Source: Candidatus Venteria ishoeyi (GTDB taxonomy: Bacteria > Pseudomonadota > Gammaproteobacteria > Beggiatoales > Beggiatoaceae). From it: a stretch of DNA of 64,000 bases. Position 1 is the stretch's first letter. Each line of letters begins with the position of its first letter. Below are positions 17,909 through 26,359 of this stretch, one piece after another. The stretch is from positions 1-64,000 of the forward strand of contig NZ_JAUCGJ010000021.1 of assembly GCF_030378065.1 (NCBI RefSeq), read 5' to 3'. The notes below the pieces were generated by a model, which saw only the letters and a program-made list of their open reading frames with translations, was not told the DNA's origin and searched no databases. The translations under genes were made by a program, and so were the position numbers.

Positions 17909-19177
17909 ATGTATTTAAAACAATTTGCGGGATTGCTCGCTTTAGCTTGGACCAGTCTGAGTGTCAGTAGTTATGCTCAGCCTATTCATCAGGTTTCTGC
18001 GCAAACTTGTAAGCTGTGCCATAAAGAAGTCTATAAGCAATGGAAAGGTTCTATGCATGCGCAAAGTACCGCGCTGAAAGACCCGATTCATGGTACATTT
18101 TATAAAAAAGTGGTGGGCGATCCCACCAAGGAAGGCGTCAAACATAAAGCATCTGGAAAGTTCCCGGTGTGTTTAAATTGCCATGCACCCAATGCTGCAA
18201 AAGATAAAACGACCAAGCTGGACGCGAAACCGGCCTATTCTGAAGGTGTAAACTGCGTTGTCTGTCATACCTTAAAAAAATATAAGGGTATTGACGGGGA
18301 AAATGGCAAATTACGTCTGGGCATTAAAGCTTATGAAACCTCAGATAAAATCCAAGGCCCTGGACGTCATTCCAATCGTGGCCTGCAAAATTTAACCGCA
18401 GCCAATGATATGTTTGGTGGCGCTGGCGGCGATGAGCAAAAACCCAATCCCCATCTGGGCGAGCCTGTGACGATGGATGGTCAGGAAGTTCCGGCCCTGC
18501 CGATGGAAAGCAATCCCTTGCAAGTTAAAACCTCTGATGCCTGCATGGGTTGTCATGATAAACGTAATAACCCACATGGCGTTGCGCTGTGCCAGACCGG
18601 TAAGGAATTTGATACCAGTCAGGCGAAGGTCAGCTGCTTATCCTGTCATATGCCGATTAATGGTCAGGTTGCCGATCACAGCATGAGCGGTGGTCATCAT
18701 TTAGCCACATTACAACGTGCTGTGGTATTTGACATCAGTGGTAACAAAACCGGTGACAGTATTAAAACCACTGTTATCCTGAAAAACCAACAGCCGCACA
18801 GCCTGCCTACTGGTGCACCGTTTCGTAATATTTATATGAAATTAACAGCTTATGATACTGAAGGTAATGTGGTTTGGGAAAATGCCAAGGGACATCCTGC
18901 GAAAACTGATCCACAAGCTTATCTGGTTTATAAACTGGAAGATGACAAGGGCAAACCTGCACCACCACCGACTGCCAAGCAATCAGGTGAAGATACACGT
19001 CTTAACCCTTATGAAGAACGCAGCTTAAGTTATGATATTCCTGCTAAAGGCGTGGTGCTGGTACGTGGTGAATTATATTACAACTTGCTGTGGCCGGGGC
19101 TGGTGAAAAAATTCAAGCATTTGCCGGAAGATCTGGTTGCGCCACAAATGATTGCCAGTGCTGAGTTCAGTCTCTAG
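17909..19177 (+). CDS. Pentaheme c554-like multiheme cytochrome
   Basis: 422 residues with a strong AGGAGG ribosome site just upstream of ATG 17909 and a signal peptide ending SYAQ. Five CXXCH motifs (CKLCH, CLNCH, CVVCH, CMGCH, CLSCH) lie in the first about 250 residues. The opening TCKLCHKEVYKQWKGSMHA is typical of the cytochrome c554 family, the electron acceptor of HAO in nitrifiers. The haem-free C-terminal part (about 270-422) is beta-rich. It is divergent from the octaheme operon and probably exchanges electrons with it in the periplasm. Nitrosomonas c554 has four haems, so this is a longer variant. Confidence 0.8.
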   Translation: MYLKQFAGLLALAWTSLSVSSYAQPIHQVSAQTCKLCHKEVYKQWKGSMHAQSTALKDPIHGTFYKKVVGDPTKEGVKHKASGKFPVCLNCHAPNAAKDKTTKLDAKPAYSEGVNCVVCHTLKKYKGIDGENGKLRLGIKAYETSDKIQGPGRHSNRGLQNLTAANDMFGGAGGDEQKPNPHLGEPVTMDGQEVPALPMESNPLQVKTSDACMGCHDKRNNPHGVALCQTGKEFDTSQAKVSCLSCHMPINGQVADHSMSGGHHLATLQRAVVFDISGNKTGDSIKTTVILKNQQPHSLPTGAPFRNIYMKLTAYDTEGNVVWENAKGHPAKTDPQAYLVYKLEDDKGKPAPPPTAKQSGEDTRLNPYEERSLSYDIPAKGVVLVRGELYYNLLWPGLVKKFKHLPEDLVAPQMIASAEFSL

Positions 19178-19204
19178 CATTCTAATGACGGTTGGTTTAT
19201 TAAA

Positions 19205-19237
19205 AGACCTTCCAGGTTTTCAAAACCTGGAAGGTCT
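19205..19237. repeat. 33-bp perfect palindrome (dispersed family)
   Basis: AGACCTTCCAGGTTTT, C, then the exact reverse complement. The same sequence is at 41461-41493, with variants at 31609-31641 and 60777-60807. It follows the c554-like gene and may act as a terminator. The rest of the 338-bp gap to 19515 is AT-rich and shows no other feature I can support. Confidence 0.8.
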
Positions 19238-19515
19238 GGTATACATCAAAATAAAGTTGACAATGTACTAAACAACCGTTGCTAAATCTGTGGTAGATTT
19301 TAATACGCCATCCAGCTATCAATGTTGTATTCAAGCAAATGAATATTCATAGATGTCTGGGTGGCGTATCTGTTTTGTGGGCTACAAGAAGTTATATGTG
19401 GGCTGGTGAAAATTTATCAAAACAAACTGATATGTGTTAGCTTTTATTCTGTAGTACATTATCATAAAGTTTAGGATTGGATATTATCTTGTAAATCCGA
19501 AAGGGGCATTTAAAG

Positions 19516-21465
19516 ATGACTCAAAGCAAAACAATCATTTTTATTTTTGTTGCCATACTCAGTTATTTTTTTAGTCTCAATATTGCTGCTGAGGAACATG
19601 GCGTATTAAGCATCGAAGAACTGATGGATATGGAAGTAACAAGCGTATCCAAAAAACCCCAGTCTATTACCCAGTCTGCGGCATCGGTGTTTGTCATAAC
19701 CCGCGAGGATATTCGGCGCTCTGGCGCAACCAGTGTGCCTGAAGCACTGCGCCTGGCACCGGGTATTAATGTCGGGCGCATTGATGCCAGTCGTTGGGCG
19801 GTGTCGATTCGTGGCAATGTGGATCGTTTTGCCAATAAATTGTTGGTGATGCTGGATGGTCGCACCTTGTATACCCCGTTGTTTGCAGGTGTCATGTGGG
19901 AAACCCAGGATTTGTTATTGGAAGAAATTGAGCGCATTGAAGTGATTCGTGGCCCAGGTTCTGCGGTATGGGGGGCGAATGCAGTTAATGGCGTAATTAA
20001 TATTATTACCCGTCATGCCGGTGATAGCCAGGGCACTATGCTGGCTGCCACGGCGGGCACTGAAGAACGCGGTATCTTGGCATTACGTCACGGCATGGCC
20101 TTTAGTGAAGATAATTTTCTGCGTCTTAGCGCCAAACTGCACCGAGTTGATGAGAGTCTTAACCTGCAAGAGGCCTCTGCCGATGATGGGGCGCACAGTT
20201 TACGCTTGAGCAGTCGCTGGGATACCTTGATTCATGGCGATCAGGTATCGCTCAATGCCAACTACTATCGTGGTAGCAGTCAGAGTAGAGAAGCGTTCAA
20301 CCTGCTTGCCCCCCCTTGGAAAACCTTAGGCCTGGTTAAAGAAAGTTATGATGGTGCTGCTGTGAGTGGGAGTTGGCAACATGTAGGCATAGATGGAGCC
20401 ACAATGAAGCTGACAGGTTTTTTGGATTATACCCATGCTAATTTGCCTTATATCGAAGACCGACGCTTGACTGTGGATTTAGAATTTCAACGCCATGAAG
20501 CCCGTAGTGGTCGTCATGAATGGATTTGGGGGGGCGGGTATCGTAATGTTGCAGATAAAGTATCTGTATTTACGCCTACAGAACGTACAGTTAAACTGTA
20601 TTCTATCTTTTTTCAGGATGAGATTGAATTGCAGGCAGAGCGCTGGAAGCTGATCTTGGGAGGGCGTCTGGAACATAATGATTATACCGGTTTTGAATTT
20701 CAGCCAAATGCACGTCTGTTATGGCACCCCAAGGCTGGTCATGGGGTGTGGCTAAGTGTCTCTCACGCAACTCGCACCCCATCCCGCGCCGAGAATGATA
20801 TGTGGTTGCGTCAGGCCACCATTCCCGCACAGTCAGCAGAGAATCCGTTTCCGCTGCCAATGGAAATCATTGCACTGGGCAACCAGGACTTACAATCAGA
20901 AGTCATGGATGCATTTGAACTGGGGTATCGGGGCCAATGGAGTCAACATCTTTCAGTGGAATGGGTGACTTTTTTTCACCAATATGATCAACATGTTGAT
21001 TTTCTATGGGATGGCAGTACGGTCAATGTATTGGCAGATCGTTTACAGCTTCCCTGGTTTGCCCAAAATATTACAGGCAAACAACAGGGCAAAGGTATGG
21101 AACTGTCTTTTGACTGGCGTCCTGTGAATAATTGGCGTATCAGCAGTGCTTACAGTTATATTGATACAGAATTGGAACATGCACTGCATCACTGGTCTTT
21201 GCGGGTTTCTCATAAACCAACCCCACATACTGAATTGGATGCCTGGCTGAAACATGTCTCTACATATAAGGGGGTTTTGCCGACACCCGCTTATACAACG
21301 CTCGACTTGCGATTGGCATGGCGACCCTGGCACAATCTGGAATTGAGCTTAGTGGGGCAAAATTTACTAGATAAGCAACATCCTGAGAAGGAGAGTCTTT
21401 TTTCTCAGGCGGAAGCCATACAAATTCAACGTGGCGTTTATCTTAAATCAGAATGGCGCTTCTGA
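19516..21465 (+). CDS. TonB-dependent outer-membrane receptor
   Basis: 649 residues. After the signal peptide come a short N-terminal segment, a plug domain (about 45-150: VFVITREDIRRSGATSVPEA, then IEVIRGPGSAVWGANAVNGV) and a beta-barrel that ends on an aromatic residue (EWRF), as outer-membrane barrels do. The shape and short loops resemble small vitamin, metal or siderophore receptors of the BtuB/CirA class; the ligand is unknown. AAGGGGC precedes ATG 19516. It is the first gene of a four-gene operon with a YfiR-like protein, a hybrid kinase and a c-di-GMP enzyme, so it may act as a signal receptor as well as a transporter. Confidence 0.88.
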   Translation: MTQSKTIIFIFVAILSYFFSLNIAAEEHGVLSIEELMDMEVTSVSKKPQSITQSAASVFVITREDIRRSGATSVPEALRLAPGINVGRIDASRWAVSIRGNVDRFANKLLVMLDGRTLYTPLFAGVMWETQDLLLEEIERIEVIRGPGSAVWGANAVNGVINIITRHAGDSQGTMLAATAGTEERGILALRHGMAFSEDNFLRLSAKLHRVDESLNLQEASADDGAHSLRLSSRWDTLIHGDQVSLNANYYRGSSQSREAFNLLAPPWKTLGLVKESYDGAAVSGSWQHVGIDGATMKLTGFLDYTHANLPYIEDRRLTVDLEFQRHEARSGRHEWIWGGGYRNVADKVSVFTPTERTVKLYSIFFQDEIELQAERWKLILGGRLEHNDYTGFEFQPNARLLWHPKAGHGVWLSVSHATRTPSRAENDMWLRQATIPAQSAENPFPLPMEIIALGNQDLQSEVMDAFELGYRGQWSQHLSVEWVTFFHQYDQHVDFLWDGSTVNVLADRLQLPWFAQNITGKQQGKGMELSFDWRPVNNWRISSAYSYIDTELEHALHHWSLRVSHKPTPHTELDAWLKHVSTYKGVLPTPAYTTLDLRLAWRPWHNLELSLVGQNLLDKQHPEKESLFSQAEAIQIQRGVYLKSEWRF

Positions 21466-21992
21466 TGCGATATGAAATAGCAGGATTATTACTGTTGATG
21501 CTGAGTTTTACCGGCAATCTCAGTGCGGGAGATAAGCCAAAGAAATCGGCTGAAATCAAAGCAGCATTTATTATTAATTTTGCTAAATTCACCCGCTGGC
21601 CGGTTAATACTACAACAAATATGGTCATTTGCTTTCCTACCGTAGCTGAACCTGTCGGTGCAGTGATGACACGAAAATATGCCCAGGTAGCTATTCAAAA
21701 TCAGAAATTGGAGGTGCACCGAGGAGTTGTGCTGAATGAATTACACTATTGCCGCATTGTCTATCTTGGTCATCACGATGCTTATCGACGCAATGAAATC
21801 TTAGCACAATTGTCGAATACAGCGGTATTAACTATCAGTGATCTGCCCGGCTTTAATCACAGTGGCGGCATGATTGAGCTATTTCGGGAAGGTAATAAAT
21901 ACCGTTTCTCAGTAAATCTTGACGCGATTGCCTGGGAAGGCCTGGAAATCAATGCGCGTATTCTGGGTTTAGCGCGTAACCGAGTACAATAG
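21465..21992 (+). CDS. YfiR family (DUF4154) periplasmic regulator
   Basis: 175 residues from ATG 21465, which overlaps the receptor stop (TGATG); ATG 21453 is an alternative. Signal peptide to about LSAG. The motif IKAAFIINFAKFTRWP and the closing NLDAIAWEGLEINARILGLA are typical of YfiR/DUF4154. In Pseudomonas YfiR binds the periplasmic domain of the diguanylate cyclase YfiN and holds it off. Here no YfiN is present; the next gene, two bases on, encodes a membrane histidine kinase with a similar-looking periplasmic region, so YfiR may control that kinase instead. Confidence 0.85.
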   Translation: MRYEIAGLLLLMLSFTGNLSAGDKPKKSAEIKAAFIINFAKFTRWPVNTTTNMVICFPTVAEPVGAVMTRKYAQVAIQNQKLEVHRGVVLNELHYCRIVYLGHHDAYRRNEILAQLSNTAVLTISDLPGFNHSGGMIELFREGNKYRFSVNLDAIAWEGLEINARILGLARNRVQ

Positions 21993-21994
21993 CC

Positions 21995-24184
21995 ATGCAT
22001 CACAGCCGTCAAGATAAACGTCTCCATACCTTATCCATCCACAAAACCATCAGCCTTTCCGTACTGGTGATGATTAGCCTGATAATGCTGTTGTTTATCA
22101 TCATGGGCTTTAAAATTCGCAATACCTTATTGGAACACGAAGCCCAGGCCATGCATGTGCAGTGGGCAACACTTGCTGAAAGCAGTATCCCGGCATTATT
22201 ATTTGATGATGAAAAAGCTGCAACAGAATTGCTTAATCCCTTGCAGGCCTCACCTAAACTGGTTGCAGCCGTATTACTCTATCCTGATGGCCGGGAATTG
22301 GCGCATTATGGCAAAACCCTTACCAATCCAGCGGCTTTGCCGGAAAAGCAGTTTACGGATAAAGCCTTAGTCATACATCAAGTTATCCATTTTGAAAATA
22401 AAACAATTGGCTCCCTGGTTCTGGTATCGGATATGGGGAAGTTCCGCGCACTAGAACAGCGACTACTTTTGATCTTTTTATTGCTTTTGGGGTTTGCTTT
22501 AAGCGTCGCCTTGTTGATTTCAAAATTTCTAAACCGCCGGGTCTCAATGCCACTGGCACGATTTGTCGCCACTACGGATAAAATTGCGCGTAGTGGTGAT
22601 TATAGCCAACGGATTCATGCACGCAGTGGTGATGAGTTTTATACTTTTGCACATGGTTTTAACATGATGCTGGAAGCGGTGCAGCAACGTGACCAGGAAC
22701 TGCTGGAACACAAAACCCATTTGGAAGAAATGGTTGCCGTGCGCACAGCTGATCTGGAACAAGCCAAAGAGGCAGCAGAATCAGCCAACCGGGCAAAAAG
22801 TGCTTTTCTTGCCAGCATGAGTCATGAACTGCGTACACCGCTTAATGCAGTATTGGGATATGCACAGATTCTCCAGCACGATGTCTTGCTTAATGCAGGG
22901 CAGCAGCAAAGCGTGGCAACGATTAAACGTAGTGGCGAATATTTATTAACCTTGATTAATGATGTATTGGATCTGGCAAAAATCGAAGCGGGACGCTTAG
23001 AGTTGATACCCGGTCCCTGTGAACTGAGTCGGTTTTTTACAGAATTAAGTGACATGTTCCGTTTGCATGCAATTGACAAGGGCATTACATTCCAGGCAAA
23101 AACCCGTGGTAAATTACCGGACATCATAAAAATAGATGAAAAACGCTTACGTCAGGTGTGTCTGAACCTGTTAGGCAATGCCATAAAATTCACTGAACAA
23201 GGCACAGTGAACCTGGAAACGGAATATCAGGCGGGCAAGCTGTTGATTCGAGTGATAGATTCGGGGATTGGGATTCCTGAAGCCCGCCATAAAGAAATTT
23301 TTAACCCTTTTCATCAAACCTGTGATGATCAGTATAAACAGCAAGGTACAGGCTTAGGTTTGGCTATCAGCCATAGCTTGGTTAAACAGATGCAGGGTTG
23401 TATTAAACTGGATAGTGAAACAGGACATGGCAGTTGTTTTAGCGTTATGATACCTGCACCAGTACTCAAGCAAATATCAGCAGGCAAGACTGAACACCAG
23501 ACAACTGATACCAAGACTGGCAGCAAGATTGTTGCTTATCAGCGTCTGGATGGTAAAAGCGATGCTTTGCAAGTGTTGGTAGTGGATGATAACCAGGATA
23601 ATCGTGCAGTGTTGCGTGGTTTATTGGAGCCACTGGGTTTTGTTATCACCGAGGCAGAAGATGGCTTGGTGGCAATGGCATTGACTGAAAAGCAAGCATT
23701 TGATGTTATTTTGATGGATTTAGTCATGCCCAAGCTGGATGGTTTAAGTGCGACACGCCGCATTCTGGCACGTACCGATAACTGCAATCATTTAATTATT
23801 GCAATCAGCGCCCGTGCTTTTAAGGAAAATTATGCAGAAAGTCTGGCGGCAGGTTGTCAGGCACATCTTTGTAAACCAATTGATAATGATGCTTTATTGC
23901 GTTTGTTGCAAACTCATTTGTCTGTAAAATGGTGTTATGCTGAGAATAGCCAGCGAACTGAGCAACAGGAAAGCGGACTTTCTGCTAAGATTAGTTGTCC
24001 GGCTACTTGGTTTGACAGGTTGGAACAGGCTGTGGTTGAAGGTAGCCGCATGGAAATTTTGAGTCTGTTAAATGTCGTCAAACAACAGGATGAAAAGCTT
24101 GGAAGCACTTTGGCATCATGGGCTGAAAGCTATGAGTCCAAGCGACTGTTAGAATGGATAGAAAAGAACAGGGTCGGGCAATGA
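21995..24184 (+). CDS. CHASE8-like/HAMP hybrid histidine kinase
   Basis: 729 residues. TM1 (about 20-42), a periplasmic domain whose sequence (LAESSIPALLFDDEKAATEL) recalls the CHASE8 domain of YfiN, TM2 (about 160-180), HAMP, coiled coil, HisKA with phospho-His in [11 protein letters not shown], HATPase_c with GTGLGLAIS, and a receiver (VLVVDDNQDNRAVL; phospho-Asp in ILMDLVMPKLDG). A C-terminal tail of about 70 residues resembles the tail of the kinase at 50271-53552. It starts two bases after the YfiR gene, and its end overlaps the next gene by ATGA. It probably relays the receptor/YfiR signal to the GGDEF-EAL protein. Confidence 0.88.
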   Translation: MHHSRQDKRLHTLSIHKTISLSVLVMISLIMLLFIIMGFKIRNTLLEHEAQAMHVQWATLAESSIPALLFDDEKAATELLNPLQASPKLVAAVLLYPDGRELAHYGKTLTNPAALPEKQFTDKALVIHQVIHFENKTIGSLVLVSDMGKFRALEQRLLLIFLLLLGFALSVALLISKFLNRRVSMPLARFVATTDKIARSGDYSQRIHARSGDEFYTFAHGFNMMLEAVQQRDQELLEHKTHLEEMVAVRTADLEQAKEAAESANRAKSAFLASMSHELRTPLNAVLGYAQILQHDVLLNAGQQQSVATIKRSGEYLLTLINDVLDLAKIEAGRLELIPGPCELSRFFTELSDMFRLHAIDKGITFQAKTRGKLPDIIKIDEKRLRQVCLNLLGNAIKFTEQGTVNLETEYQAGKLLIRVIDSGIGIPEARHKEIFNPFHQTCDDQYKQQGTGLGLAISHSLVKQMQGCIKLDSETGHGSCFSVMIPAPVLKQISAGKTEHQTTDTKTGSKIVAYQRLDGKSDALQVLVVDDNQDNRAVLRGLLEPLGFVITEAEDGLVAMALTEKQAFDVILMDLVMPKLDGLSATRRILARTDNCNHLIIAISARAFKENYAESLAAGCQAHLCKPIDNDALLRLLQTHLSVKWCYAENSQRTEQQESGLSAKISCPATWFDRLEQAVVEGSRMEILSLLNVVKQQDEKLGSTLASWAESYESKRLLEWIEKNRVGQ

Positions 24185-26301
24185 GCGAAAAACAACAAGC
24201 AAGTATTTTAGTGGTGGATGATACCCCCGCCAACTTGGCGCTGTTAGAAAACATCCTGAGTAAAGAAGCCTATAAGGTACGGGTTTCCCCTGATGGCGCA
24301 CTGGCAGTGCGTTCTGTGCAGAGCAAAGCACCGGATTTGATTTTGCTGGATATTCGTATGCCGGGCATGGATGGTTATGAAGTTTGCGCCCAACTTAAAA
24401 AAAATCCACAGACTTGTGATATTCCTGTCATTTTTATCAGCGCCTTGCAGGAAACCGATGACAAAATTCGGGCTTTTGCAGCAGGTGGTGTGGATTATGT
24501 CACTAAACCTTTTCAATCTGAAGAAGTATTGGCCAGAGTAAAAACCCACTTAAATTTTCAGCACTTACAAAAATCACTGGTTTCCAGAAATGCACAACTA
24601 CGCAGCTTATTAAGTGAGCAGGAGCGTATTCAACATCGGCTTGAAGAAGCAGCCGTCGTCTTTGAAGTCAGCAGTGAAGGCATTATGTTGACGGATGCGC
24701 AAGGCGTTATTCACCGGGTAAACCCCGCATTTACCGAATTGACCGGTTATACACTTGAAGAAGTGGCGGGGCAAACGCCACGGGTGCTCAAGTCCGGGCA
24801 TCATGATCAGGAATTTTATAGTCAATTGTGGGATAAGTTGACAACCGAAGGCTGCTGGGAAGGAGAAATCTGGAACCGGCGTAAAAATGGCTCGGTCTAT
24901 CCCAAATGGGAAATGATTACCGCGATTCGTAATAATCAGCATGAAATTATCGGTTATGTTTCACAATACAGTGACCTTGCGCGCAGAAAACTGACTGAAG
25001 CAGATATCCGTTACCGGGGCAATTATGATCCCTTAACCGGACTGGTTAACCGCTATTTGCTGTTGGAACGATTTGCCCACGCCATTAAAGAGCATCAGCG
25101 TAAACAGCGTAAACTGAGCTTATTATTTATCGATTTGGATCGCTTCAAACAACTCAATGACGCAATGGGATATACCATTGGTGATCTGTTGTTGCAACAA
25201 GTTGCAAAACGGATACAGTCTGAGAGCCGGGAAGTGGATACCGCAGCCCGCCTCGCAGGCGATGAGTTTGTGTTGATGCTGACCGACCAAGTCGATCAGA
25301 TGTCCAGTGAGCGCGTAGCATCAAGAATTATCAAAGTTTTAAATGAACCTTTTGAGGTGGATGGTTATCAGGTGCAACTCGGTGCCTGCATTGGTATCGC
25401 CATGTTCCCTGATGATGGTGACAACATTGAAGTGTTGTTGCGTAATGCTGATCTTGCCATGTTTCGGGCTAAAGAAAACGGGCGGCAGCAATTACAGTTT
25501 TTCACTGACAGCATGGAAAAAGAATTTCTTGAACGCAGTCGCGTGGAATCAGAATTACGCCTTGCCATTGAACGCGAAGAACTGGTGATGTATTACCAGC
25601 CAATTATTGACTTGCAGACAGGAAAAACGATAGGTGTTGAGTCATTGATACGCTGGCAGCACCCCACGCTGGGTTTGATTTCTCCAGAAAAATTTATTCC
25701 TATCGCAGAAGACACCCGATTGATTTGTCCCATTGGTAGTTGGGTGCTGGAAACAGTTTGTCGCCAGCTTGCAAAATGGCATAAGCAGGGTCTGAAACTT
25801 TATGCTTCAGTGAATGTATCGGCTTATCAGATCCCACAAAAAGTTTCACCTGCATGGTTACAGCAGCTTATTAATGAAGTGGACTTACCCGCAGATCGGC
25901 TGGTGCTTGAGATTACGGAAAGTGTTTTTGTCAAAGACGTAGATAAGGTGGCGGCGTGGTTAAAACAGGTGCGGGCTTTGGGTTTTCGCATCTATCTGGA
26001 TGACTTTGGTACGGGCTATTCCTCTTTATCTTATCTGAAAAATTTTCCCGTAGATGCGGTTAAAATAGACCAGGCCTTCGTGCGTGAAGTGGCCCGTCAT
26101 GGCAGTGATCAAGCTTTAGTGCGCGCCATTGTTGCCATGAGTGAAGGATTGGGCTTGCAGGTTGTCGCAGAAGGTATTGAAACTGAAGAACAGAGTAATA
26201 CTCTGCGCCAGTTTAATTGCCCCTATGGGCAAGGCTATCTGTTTTCGGAGCCTGTACCTGCCCAGAGGCTGTATCAGTTTTTACAAAAAAATCTGAAATG
26301 A
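24181..26301 (+). CDS. Response regulator with PAS, GGDEF and EAL domains
   Basis: 706 residues from ATG 24181, overlapping the kinase stop. The order is receiver (ILVVDDTPANL; LLDIRMPGMDG), coiled coil, PAS (about 165-270), GGDEF-type cyclase and EAL phosphodiesterase. The cyclase signature reads RLAGDEF, a common active variant of GGDEF. The phosphodiesterase reads ESL instead of EAL but keeps the metal and catalytic residues (LEITES, LDDFGTGYSS, VKID, VVAEGIE). It may therefore both make and break c-di-GMP, switched by phosphorylation from the upstream kinase. Last gene of the operon. Confidence 0.9.
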   Translation: MSEKQQASILVVDDTPANLALLENILSKEAYKVRVSPDGALAVRSVQSKAPDLILLDIRMPGMDGYEVCAQLKKNPQTCDIPVIFISALQETDDKIRAFAAGGVDYVTKPFQSEEVLARVKTHLNFQHLQKSLVSRNAQLRSLLSEQERIQHRLEEAAVVFEVSSEGIMLTDAQGVIHRVNPAFTELTGYTLEEVAGQTPRVLKSGHHDQEFYSQLWDKLTTEGCWEGEIWNRRKNGSVYPKWEMITAIRNNQHEIIGYVSQYSDLARRKLTEADIRYRGNYDPLTGLVNRYLLLERFAHAIKEHQRKQRKLSLLFIDLDRFKQLNDAMGYTIGDLLLQQVAKRIQSESREVDTAARLAGDEFVLMLTDQVDQMSSERVASRIIKVLNEPFEVDGYQVQLGACIGIAMFPDDGDNIEVLLRNADLAMFRAKENGRQQLQFFTDSMEKEFLERSRVESELRLAIEREELVMYYQPIIDLQTGKTIGVESLIRWQHPTLGLISPEKFIPIAEDTRLICPIGSWVLETVCRQLAKWHKQGLKLYASVNVSAYQIPQKVSPAWLQQLINEVDLPADRLVLEITESVFVKDVDKVAAWLKQVRALGFRIYLDDFGTGYSSLSYLKNFPVDAVKIDQAFVREVARHGSDQALVRAIVAMSEGLGLQVVAEGIETEEQSNTLRQFNCPYGQGYLFSEPVPAQRLYQFLQKNLK

Positions 26302-26312
26302 ACTAAACTGGA

Positions 26313-26347
26313 TTTCCTGAAACACCACATATCGGTGTTCCAGGAAA
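26313..26347. terminator. Bidirectional hairpin terminator
   Basis: TTTCCTG-AACACC pairs with GGTGTT-CCAGGAAA around a seven-base loop, between the convergent ends of the GGDEF-EAL gene and the ASH-repeat gene. It is well placed to end both transcripts. Confidence 0.65.
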
Positions 26348-26359
26348 GCCACTGCATTA

